Source: Nostoc edaphicum CCNP1411
GTDB lineage: Bacteria; Cyanobacteriota; Cyanobacteriia; Cyanobacteriales; Nostocaceae
DNA: 64,000 bases
Direction of reading: 5' to 3'
Assembly (NCBI RefSeq): GCF_014023275.1
Contig: NZ_CP054698.1
Span: 1,860,001 to 1,924,000, forward strand
Part shown: one piece after another, positions 7,932 through 15,127 of the stretch
Position numbering within the stretch: position 1 is the first letter of the stretch
Layout: each line of letters starts with the position of its first letter
Position numbers and translations under genes: made by a program
Notes under the pieces: model-generated
Seen by the model: only the letters and a program-made list of their open reading frames with translations
The model's database searches: none
What the model was told of the DNA's origin: nothing

Positions 7932-10900
7932 TTATTCGTTTGACCATATTTGGTTAACCAAAACGGGTTTCTGTTTAGGCATCAACTGTTTGCCAAATTT
8001 GGCGTAGAGAGCAGGAATAACCAATAAAGTCAAAGCTGTAGAAGTAAATAAACCGCCCAAAACTACAATTGCTAAGGGTTGCAGAATTTCATTGCCGGCT
8101 CCACTGGCGATCGCCAAAGGCAGCATCCCTAGCGCAGAAGTGAGTGCAGTCATCAGAATGGCGTTCACTCGTTCTAGAGAACCGTTGACAATCACATCTT
8201 TGAGGGGCATTCCCTGAGCAAACTTGTTGTTGTAGTTGTCTACCAACAACAAGCCATTGCGGACAGCAACGCCGAATAGGGTAATGAATCCAATCAAAGA
8301 AGCGATCGAAATCACACCGCCACTCAAAGCAATGGAGATAATACCACCTACTAAAGCCAAAGGCAGATTGAGCATGATGGTGATCGTCGCGGAGAGCGAT
8401 TTAACGGAGAAGAACATCAACACAGCAATCGCGATCGCTGCCAGGATGCTAAACACCAGGAGATTATTAGTAGCACGCTGCTCCGATTCAAACTGTCCAC
8501 CGTACTGGATGAAGTAGCCATTAGGGAGTTTGATTTTCTGTTGAATTTGGGATTGAATATCACTAACAACACTGCCCAAATCGCGCTCGGCAACGTTTGC
8601 CGAAACGACAATCAGCCGTGACACGTCTTCCCGATTCACAACATTCGCTCCCATACCATAGTCTACTTTGGCTACAGCACCCAGTTGGATGGTTTGACCA
8701 GTTGGGGTAGTGATGGGAATAGCGCGAATGGCATCTAAACTATTGCGGGCTTTCTCGGTCAAGGAGATAGAAATATCAATAAGCTGCTGATTTTCTGCCA
8801 CTTGCGATACCACACGACCATTTAAAGCAGTTTCCACCACGTTTGATAACTGCTCCATATTCAATCCATAGGTTGCGGCAGCCGTGCGATCGTAATGGAT
8901 TTGTACCTGACGAATGGGTAGTTGGGGTTCAAGCTGCAAATCTACAACACCAGCGATGGGCCCAATCACATCTCGCACTTGTTCGCCAATCTTTCGTAGT
9001 TCAATTAAATCCGGGCCAAAGATTTTCACAGCGATCGCACTTCTCACCCCCGACAGCACTTCATCCATGCGGTGAGAAATAAATCCACCAATGTTAGATG
9101 CTACACCAGGCAGTTTATTGAACTCTTGCCGCAATTGTTTAATACTGCCTTCGCGGTCTTGGAGGGCGCGATCGCTCAGTTCTACGTCCACATGAGCCAT
9201 ACTCACTCCCGCCCCATCTGCATCTCCTGGAGCGCGTCCTGATCGCACTTGCACCCACTCATACAAAGGATTATCTTTGAGCGCACTGGACAGTGCTATC
9301 CCAGCCCGATTGGTCATATCTAGGGAAACACCCGGAAATAAAACCATTGAATTTACCAATGATTTCTCCTGAAATTCGGGCAGAAACACCCGTCCGAGGG
9401 AGGGAACGATGGCACTTGCAGCAACCAAAGCTGCAAGTGCTACACCCAGAATGATTTGGGGCAATCGCAGCGATAGATTTAACAATGGACGATACAATCG
9501 TTCTGCCCAACGGGAAATGAATGTACCTTCTTGCGGTAGGGTTTGGTTTGCCAGCAGAATTGCACACAGGGCAGGTGAAAGGGTCATGGCCACCAAAGTA
9601 GACGCGCAGATTGAGAGCAAATACGCCAAACCCATCGGTGCAAAAATATTGCCCTCAACACCTGTCAAACTAAAAATTGGTGCAAACACGACTACGATGA
9701 TCACCGTGGAAAAAATCACGGCTAACCGCACTTCCACTGACGTATCATACACCACCTCGAAGGGATGCTTCGGGTTGCCCTGCGCCTGATTAGTTCGCAG
9801 TCCCCGATAGCAGTTCTCCATGTCCACGATTGAGTCATCCACAACTGAACCAATGGCTACGACTAAACCGCCCAAGGTCATGGTGTTAATGCCCAAGCCA
9901 AAAGCTTTCATGAACATTAAGCCAATTAACAGCGACAGAGGAATCGCACTCAGAGTAATTACGGCGGTGCGCCAATTCATTAGAAATAACAGCATAATCA
10001 CCGACACGATGATGATGCCTTCAATGAGAGAACTGCTGACATTACCAATAGCAGTATCAATAAAGTTAGATTGTCGGAATGTTCGCGCCACCTGCACATC
10101 AGGGGGAAAGTTTGCTTGCAAGGATTGCAGCACCGCTTCTACTGCTTTTGTTACTGTGGGGGTATCGACATCAGGCTGTTTGTTAATCATCATCACCACA
10201 GCCGGCTGCCCATTAAAACTAGCATCCCCCCGCTTTAGTGCCGCACCCGTTTGTACTTCCGCCACATCTTTGAGCAAAATCGGTTTACCATCTTGCACCT
10301 TGACCACAGATTGCTGCAAGTCTGCAATTGATTTTACCTGCCCAATACCGCGTACCAATAGTTCTTGACCACCACCAATTAAGAATCCACCAGGAGCGTT
10401 AGAATTTGCACCTTTGGCAGCATTGGTAACTTCAGTCAGGGAAACATTGAGCGATCGCATTTTTTCTGGATCAACTAACACTTGTTCCTGTCGTTCATCC
10501 CCACCGTAAACGGTGACTTGGGTGACTCCCGGCACAGACAAAATTTGGTTGCTCAGGGTGCTATCCACCAGACGGCGTAAATCCATCAGCGAGGTTTTCC
10601 CCTGCCCATTCACAGTAAAGGCATACTGTAAAATCGTACCCAACGGCGATGCTAACGGTGAAATTTCCGGTGGATGCACCCCTTCAGGTAACTGATTTGT
10701 CACCTGTTGGAGTCGTTCTGTCACTGATTGCCGCGCTTTGTAAATGTCGGCATCCTGGTCAAAGACCACCTGCACCATAGATAGTCCGACTTTGGAGGAA
10801 GAACGCACCGTAGTCACCCCCGGCAAACCATTCACCGCGCTTTCAATCGGCACGGTAATTTGTGATTCTACTTCCTCTGGAGTTAGTCCAGTTGCTTCGG

Positions 10901-11063
10901 TGTGAATATCCACTTGGGGGGGCGCAAATTCAGGAAAAACGTCCAGTGGCATCTGAGTGACAGTGAATACTCCCCACGCCGTCACTAGAATCGCACAAAT
11001 AACTATAAACCAACGCTGGGTAATTGAGTTTTTGAGAATCTGATTGAGAATAGAATTAAACAT
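7932..11063 (-). CDS. heavy-metal efflux RND transporter (CusA/CzcA family)
   Basis: At 1043 residues this is full length for the HME-RND family, the inner-membrane proton-driven pump that exports divalent or monovalent metal ions through a tripartite complex. The N-terminus ITQRWFIVICAILVTAWGVF is the first membrane helix, and VFPEFAPPQVDIHTEATGL begins the periplasmic porter domain. The proton-relay segment GSVVDDSIVDMENCYRG in the fourth helix carries the paired acidic residues. ATG 11063 follows a GGGAGG. The gene starts 5 bp after the adaptor-like gene, so they form an operon. RppA/RppB lie on the other side of a divergent promoter region, paralleling the nickel-responsive nrsRS-nrsBA arrangement. 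The metal specificity (Ni, Co, Zn, Cu) cannot be read from the sequence. Confidence 0.93.
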   Translation of the reverse strand: MFNSILNQILKNSITQRWFIVICAILVTAWGVFTVTQMPLDVFPEFAPPQVDIHTEATGLTPEEVESQITVPIESAVNGLPGVTTVRSSSKVGLSMVQVVFDQDADIYKARQSVTERLQQVTNQLPEGVHPPEISPLASPLGTILQYAFTVNGQGKTSLMDLRRLVDSTLSNQILSVPGVTQVTVYGGDERQEQVLVDPEKMRSLNVSLTEVTNAAKGANSNAPGGFLIGGGQELLVRGIGQVKSIADLQQSVVKVQDGKPILLKDVAEVQTGAALKRGDASFNGQPAVVMMINKQPDVDTPTVTKAVEAVLQSLQANFPPDVQVARTFRQSNFIDTAIGNVSSSLIEGIIIVSVIMLLFLMNWRTAVITLSAIPLSLLIGLMFMKAFGLGINTMTLGGLVVAIGSVVDDSIVDMENCYRGLRTNQAQGNPKHPFEVVYDTSVEVRLAVIFSTVIIVVVFAPIFSLTGVEGNIFAPMGLAYLLSICASTLVAMTLSPALCAILLANQTLPQEGTFISRWAERLYRPLLNLSLRLPQIILGVALAALVAASAIVPSLGRVFLPEFQEKSLVNSMVLFPGVSLDMTNRAGIALSSALKDNPLYEWVQVRSGRAPGDADGAGVSMAHVDVELSDRALQDREGSIKQLRQEFNKLPGVASNIGGFISHRMDEVLSGVRSAIAVKIFGPDLIELRKIGEQVRDVIGPIAGVVDLQLEPQLPIRQVQIHYDRTAAATYGLNMEQLSNVVETALNGRVVSQVAENQQLIDISISLTEKARNSLDAIRAIPITTPTGQTIQLGAVAKVDYGMGANVVNREDVSRLIVVSANVAERDLGSVVSDIQSQIQQKIKLPNGYFIQYGGQFESEQRATNNLLVFSILAAIAIAVLMFFSVKSLSATITIMLNLPLALVGGIISIALSGGVISIASLIGFITLFGVAVRNGLLLVDNYNNKFAQGMPLKDVIVNGSLERVNAILMTALTSALGMLPLAIASGAGNEILQPLAIVVLGGLFTSTALTLLVIPALYAKFGKQLMPKQKPVLVNQIWSNE

Positions 11064-11068
11064 CTCAA

Positions 11069-11734
11069 TTAAACGCCTCCCTTGTTCTTGCGATTGCCTG
11101 CCATAACAGCGATCGCTCCGCCGACAAGCACGACTCCACCACCGACACCTGCTAAGATACCCATCGGGAATCCGCCCGATTGCTGAGTTGTTTCACCAGC
11201 CTGTGAGACGAGATTACCGCTAGTATCATGGCTATGAGGTATTCCTTTAGCATCTGCTTGAGCATGGGCTGTATCAGTTTTTTTAGGAGTGGCGATCGCG
11301 GCTGGACTGGTTGCTGTATTGGCGGTTTGAGTTTTACGCGATTCAGCATAGAGCGACAAACTACCTTGAGTAACGAGCTTTTCCCCAACTGACAACCCTT
11401 TGGTAACAGTGATTAGTTCGCCCTTGGTCGCGCCAGTTGTAATTTCTACTGGCTCATAAAAATTCTTATACTCCACAAAGACTATCTGTTTACCGTTGGC
11501 ATCAACCAGTGCCGTCACCGGAATCATGACACTAGCTCCAGATTTGGCAGAGGAGGCGATCGGCGTGACAACAATACCTAACAGTTGATCGGTTTGAGTA
11601 TTGACTTTCACGCGATTAATGCCACCCGTTGCTTGAAATTCATCACCATGTCCAGTGTGAGCAAATACAACTGTGGGCGCACTGATAATTAAACTGGCTG
11701 CCAGAATGGAACTCACTACCATAAAAGGTTTCAT
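11069..11734 (-). CDS. short periplasmic adaptor-like protein of metal efflux pump
   Basis: A 221-residue protein starting at ATG 11734, five bases after AGGAG. A GTG two codons earlier would overlap that ribosome site. It has a signal peptide (to about VVFAHTGHG), a beta-rich segment (VMIPVTALVDANGKQIVFVE, then VGEKLVTQGSLSLYAES) that matches the C-terminal membrane-proximal domain of CusB/CzcB adaptors, a His-rich linker (GIPHSHDTSG), and a C-terminal membrane helix (GILAGVGGGVVLVGGAIAVM). The lipoyl and alpha-hairpin regions of a full adaptor (~350-500 residues) are absent. It is directly upstream of the RND gene and co-transcribed. It may be a metal-handling accessory, or the pump may borrow a full adaptor from elsewhere. 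Confidence 0.8.
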   Translation of the reverse strand: MKPFMVVSSILAASLIISAPTVVFAHTGHGDEFQATGGINRVKVNTQTDQLLGIVVTPIASSAKSGASVMIPVTALVDANGKQIVFVEYKNFYEPVEITTGATKGELITVTKGLSVGEKLVTQGSLSLYAESRKTQTANTATSPAAIATPKKTDTAHAQADAKGIPHSHDTSGNLVSQAGETTQQSGGFPMGILAGVGGGVVLVGGAIAVMAGNRKNKGGV

Positions 11735-11765
11735 AATCACTCCTCACAATGGATACTGAATTAAA

Positions 11766-11956
11766 CAAAAGTTCTCCATAGTTTGCCAAAGGGCAGATGA
11801 AATCCAGGTGAAATGGCAGATGTTTTTGTAAAATCAGAGCTTGATGGTTGATTCCTTGGAGTGATGCGAATTTTACTGGTGGAAGATGAAGCGGATTTGG
11901 GACTGGCAATCAAGCAAGTCTTAATTAGCGAAAAATATGTGGTGGATTGGGTGACA
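11766..11956 (+). repeat. copy 1 of duplicated rppA promoter and gene start
   Basis: This ~190-bp stretch is repeated at 12908-13100 with only scattered differences. It begins AAAAGTTCTCCATAGTTTGC, contains the region upstream of rppA, and ends about 31 codons into the gene. It lies at the head of the metal-pump operon on the opposite strand, so it may still carry that operon's promoter. Confidence 0.85.
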
Positions 11957-11968
11957 ATTTCTATATAA
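11864..11968 (+). pseudogene. truncated duplicate of rppA (first ~31 codons)
   Basis: ATG 11864 opens a frame reading MRILLVEDEADLGLAIKQVL and continuing in parallel to the intact rppA at 13008, until the duplication ends at about 11956. It then runs into TAA after 34 codons. Only the beginning of the receiver domain is present, without the phosphoacceptor Asp, so no functional regulator can be made. Confidence 0.85.
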
Positions 11969-11978
11969 CACCAAGGAA

Positions 11979-12152
11979 TATACGGGAAAATTCCATATAA
12001 TTCTCCCATGAAGGGTAGTTATACGGAAAAATTCTGTACAATACCCAGATAGCAATGTAAAAAAGAAGTTTTCCGTATATTCAGACAGGAGTTCGTTGTA
12101 ATGCTTGATATATTAGGATTGAGAAAAAGATTATACTGAAAGTTTCCGTATA
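11979..12152. promoter_or_regulatory. cluster of imperfect 21-bp palindromes TATACnGAA-N3-TTCnGTATA
   Basis: Three palindromes lie at 11979-11999, 12020-12040 and 12132-12152, each with half-sites close to TATACGGAA. A fourth, isolated half-site (TTTTCCGTATA) is at 12069-12079. They occupy the AT-rich gap between the truncated rppA and the vapBC-type pair. They look like operator sites for a dimeric regulator, perhaps the antitoxin complex or a lost plasmid or phage regulator. No coding frame of note is present in this gap. Confidence 0.6.
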
Positions 12153-12284
12153 ATAAGCTGGACAGTCATGCTCACGTAATTAGGAGTAATACATACAAAG
12201 ATATGCCCAGAGGTGGCTTGGTCATCTATTTGGTTAAAATGTAAAGAGAATAATCATGCCTACTTCAATCCAATATCCATATCT

Positions 12285-12497
12285 ATGCAAATTACCCTTA
12301 ACCTTGATGAATCGCTTCTCAACGAAGCTTTTCAACTGACTAACCTCACAACCCAAGAAGAATTGATGAATCTTGCTCTACAAGAATTCGTGAGATCGCG
12401 CCGTAAGAAAAACCTTCTCGACCTTGCGGGACAGATTCAATTTGCCCCAGATTTTGATTATAAAGCCCTACGTGAAACTCGTCATGTTGCTGATTGA
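12285..12497 (+). CDS. VapB-type antitoxin
   Basis: A 70-residue protein. The ATG at 12285 (MQITLNLDESLLNEAFQLTN) gives the usual start of the VapB family, with a ribbon-helix-helix-like N-terminus, ahead of EELMNLALQEFVRSRRKKNL. Longer in-frame starts add residues that do not fit the family. The C-terminus (LAGQIQFAPDFDYKALR) is the extended toxin-wrapping tail. It overlaps the PIN toxin start by 14 bp. The pair has been inserted between the metal pump and rppAB. Confidence 0.85.
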   Translation: MQITLNLDESLLNEAFQLTNLTTQEELMNLALQEFVRSRRKKNLLDLAGQIQFAPDFDYKALRETRHVAD

Positions 12498-12882
12498 TAC
12501 ATCTGTGTGGATCAGCGTCTTCCGTGATCGCAGTGGTCAAGTTCGCCAGAAGCTTGAAACCCTGATTGCGAATCGCCAGGTACAACTCACTCGGTTCACC
12601 CAGCTTGAATTGTTGCAAGGTAGTCTGAATGAGCAAGAGTGGACTCTCCTCTCTACTTATCTTGAAACACAAGACTACGTTGAACTCACGCCTTCTTCGT
12701 GGCAAGAGGCTGCACGTATCTACTACGACTTGCGCCGCCAAGGGCTTACCGTTCGTAGTCCAATCGATTGCTGTATTGCTCAAGTGGCACTGGAAAATAA
12801 TTTGCTTTTGATCCATGATGATCGTGACTTCGAGACCATTGCTCAAGTGCGATCTCTCCAACACCTTCGTTTTCAGCCTTGA
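12484..12882 (+). CDS. VapC-type PIN-domain toxin
   Basis: A PIN ribonuclease of 132 residues from ATG 12484 (MLLIDTSVWISVFRD). The first acidic residue is in LIDTSVW, a central Glu lies in RFTQLELLQG, and the C-terminal acidic cluster is in SPIDCCIAQVALENN followed by LLIHDDRDFETIA. This gives the four-acid PIN active site. It overlaps the antitoxin gene, so the two are translationally coupled. VapC toxins cleave specific tRNAs or rRNA; the target here is unknown. Confidence 0.9.
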   Translation: MLLIDTSVWISVFRDRSGQVRQKLETLIANRQVQLTRFTQLELLQGSLNEQEWTLLSTYLETQDYVELTPSSWQEAARIYYDLRRQGLTVRSPIDCCIAQVALENNLLLIHDDRDFETIAQVRSLQHLRFQP

Positions 12883-12907
12883 ATCATCTAATCGTACTTA
12901 AGACAGT

Positions 12908-13100
12908 CAAAAAGTTCTCCATAGTTTGCCAAAGGGCAGATGAAATCCAGGTGAAATTGCAGATGTTTTTGTAAGATCAGAGCTTCATGGTTGATTTCCC
13001 TGGAGCAATGCGAATTTTACTGGTGGAAGATGAAGCAGATTTGGGACTGGCAATCAAGCAAGTCTTAATTAGTGAAAAATATGTGGTGGATTGGGTAACA
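12908..13100 (+). repeat. copy 2 of duplicated rppA promoter and gene start
   Basis: This is the counterpart of 11766-11956 and is contiguous with the intact rppA. The vapBC pair and the palindrome cluster lie between the two copies. The arrangement suggests that the insertion or a tandem duplication left each flank with its own copy of the regulatory region. Confidence 0.85.
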
Positions 13101-13715
13101 GATGGCACTCAGGCATGGCTCTGTCTTGAAAGCCAGTGGACAGACTACACAGTTGCTATTGTTGATTGGCTACTGCCCGAAATGTCGGGATTACAGTTAT
13201 GTCAGAAGCTCAGACTACACCAAAATCCCTTACCAGTGCTGATGCTGACTGCTTTAGGTCAGCCGGAAAATCGTGTAGCAGGGCTGGATGCGGGGGCTGA
13301 TGATTATTTAGTCAAACCGTTTGTAATGGAAGAATTGCTGGCACGGTTGCGCGCCCTTCAGAGGCGATCGCCTCAACTACAACCATCCACGCTGACTGTT
13401 GCAGGTTTTACTCTGGATACAGCAAACAATGTCCTACGAGTGAATTCAGATGGATCTACGCCCCTAGTCATTTCCTTAACCACCAAAGAATTTCAGCTAC
13501 TCATGTATTTGATGCAGAACCCCAATCGCATCATTCCCGGTAGTAAATTGCGTCAACAACTTTGGGACATGGATGAAGAACCGATTAGTAATGTAGTTGC
13601 GGCGCAAATGCGCTTACTACGTCGCAAGTTAGCAAATCATGGCTGTCCCTGCCCGATTGAAACTGTTCCAGGTGCTGGCTATCGCTTTAACTCCCAACTT
13701 CATTCTCAACCATGA
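13008..13715 (+). CDS. rppA: OmpR-family response regulator RppA
   Basis: Receiver (MRILLVEDEADLGLAIKQVL; phosphoacceptor in VAIVDWLLPEMSG; LVKPF) plus OmpR-type winged helix (PLVISLTTKEFQLLMYLMQN, then RRKLANHGCPCPIETVPGAG). The pattern LFDWLLP-like Asp-Trp and the CPCPIETV segment are characteristic of cyanobacterial RppA/NrsR. I prefer ATG 13008, where the family consensus begins; an in-frame ATG at 12987 would add seven residues. In the duplicated copy the upstream ATG is out of frame, which supports 13008. The stop overlaps the rppB start. RppA/NrsR controls nickel efflux or photosynthesis genes in Synechocystis. Here it probably controls the divergent RND pump. Confidence 0.9.
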   Translation: MRILLVEDEADLGLAIKQVLISEKYVVDWVTDGTQAWLCLESQWTDYTVAIVDWLLPEMSGLQLCQKLRLHQNPLPVLMLTALGQPENRVAGLDAGADDYLVKPFVMEELLARLRALQRRSPQLQPSTLTVAGFTLDTANNVLRVNSDGSTPLVISLTTKEFQLLMYLMQNPNRIIPGSKLRQQLWDMDEEPISNVVAAQMRLLRRKLANHGCPCPIETVPGAGYRFNSQLHSQP

Positions 13716-15100
13716 ATAGCTACTCACTTTTTCGGCGCAGTCGTCTGCGGTTAGCCCTTTGGTATGCCGGAGTTATGGGCGTGATTTTGAGTGTTTCTGG
13801 CTTGGGGATGTATCGCGCAACGGTACAAACAAACTGGGCAGCAATGGAGCGCGAAATTGAGTCAATTGCTGGAACTTTACACGATAGCGTCGAACCACTG
13901 TTACCGCCGTCCGAAGAACCGACTGCTGTGCTGCAACAAATTTTTCCCGATCTTTGTTTGAGTGGACAACCTTGCAAGGCTACCCCGACGCTGATTCAAC
14001 GGCACACCATCGGCATTAGCGATCGCACCACATATTATATTCGGCTGTTCAATCATCAAGGGAAACTCCTGGCTTTTTCACCCAATCAACCCCTATCTCT
14101 GCCACCAACTCTCAACCGCACTTCATGGCAAACCTTTCGCACGGCTAACGGCATTCGCTATCACCAATTCACCACGATTTTGCATAGTGCCAATACCCAT
14201 GATCTAGCTGATGAAGCCAATGCTGATTCATCCTGGGGCTATTTGCAAATTGGGCGCACTTTAGAACATTTTGATGCGGAAATCAGCCGAATTCAATGGA
14301 TTATGGCGATTGGTTTGCCTATTGCTCTGAGCTTGGTTGCTACTTCCAGTTGGTGGCTTTCAGGATTAGCAATGCAGCCGATTTACAAGTCCTATCAGCA
14401 ACAGCAACAGTTTACCGCTAATGCTGCCCATGAATTGCGATCGCCCCTCGCCAGCCTGTTGGCAACTGTAGAAGCTATCCTCCACATACCGCAATCAAAT
14501 CAACAAGATATGCAAATGATGCTTCATACTGTTGAACGGCAGGGGCGGAGGTTGAGCTATTTGATCGCTGACTTACTCTTGTTGACCAGTTTGGAGCAAA
14601 ATTCACTTGAGCAAAATTTAGGGGCAAAACCTTTTCAGCCCTGTTGCTTAAATGATTTGGTGAGCGATTTGACCGAAGAATTTTTAGAGCTGGCCACTGC
14701 TGCTGATATTAACTTAACCTGCCAAATTCCCACTTGCGAGGTTTATGCTCTAGGTAACGAATCGCAACTTTACCGTTTAGTGTCAAACTTGATTGCCAAT
14801 GCCATCCAGTACACACCCAGAGGGGGATATGTAACTGTTAGCTTAGTCAAGAGTGATTACACTGTTGTCATTGCGGTGAAAGATACGGGTATTGGGATTG
14901 GGCTTGCTGATCAGGAGCGAATTTTTGATCGCTTTTACCGTGTTGATAGCGATCGCTCTCGTAAAACCGGAGGCACAGGATTGGGGCTAGCAATTGCTCA
15001 GGCGATCGCCCAAAAACATCAAGCGCATCTGAAAGTTGAAAGTCAGGTGGGAAAAGGTAGTATTTTTACGCTAGAGATGAAAGTTTTATCTTCTAAATAA
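13712..15100 (+). CDS. rppB: sensor histidine kinase RppB
   Basis: A 462-residue membrane kinase whose ATG overlaps the rppA stop. The first membrane helix is RLALWYAGVMGVILSVSGLG. A periplasmic domain of about 150 residues contains the pair LCLSGQPC, and the second helix is WIMAIGLPIALSLVATSSWW. H-box AHELRSPLASLLA, N-box LVSNLIANAIQYT and G-boxes DTGIGIG and GGTGLGLAIAQA are all present. The RLALWYAGVMG start is the signature of RppB/NrsS, which senses nickel or redox state in cyanobacteria. It should phosphorylate RppA. Confidence 0.9.
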   Translation: MNSYSLFRRSRLRLALWYAGVMGVILSVSGLGMYRATVQTNWAAMEREIESIAGTLHDSVEPLLPPSEEPTAVLQQIFPDLCLSGQPCKATPTLIQRHTIGISDRTTYYIRLFNHQGKLLAFSPNQPLSLPPTLNRTSWQTFRTANGIRYHQFTTILHSANTHDLADEANADSSWGYLQIGRTLEHFDAEISRIQWIMAIGLPIALSLVATSSWWLSGLAMQPIYKSYQQQQQFTANAAHELRSPLASLLATVEAILHIPQSNQQDMQMMLHTVERQGRRLSYLIADLLLLTSLEQNSLEQNLGAKPFQPCCLNDLVSDLTEEFLELATAADINLTCQIPTCEVYALGNESQLYRLVSNLIANAIQYTPRGGYVTVSLVKSDYTVVIAVKDTGIGIGLADQERIFDRFYRVDSDRSRKTGGTGLGLAIAQAIAQKHQAHLKVESQVGKGSIFTLEMKVLSSK

Positions 15101-15127
15101 ATTGGATAATTTATTTTTTGGAGTTCC

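Noticed and set aside
7932..11063. Several long plus-strand reading frames opposite the RND pump gene
   Set aside because: They are antisense to a conserved transporter, have no ribosome sites and encode no recognisable domain.
12213..12497. Longer start for the VapB antitoxin at 12213
   Set aside because: The added residues do not resemble the family; MQITLNLDES at 12285 is the usual beginning.
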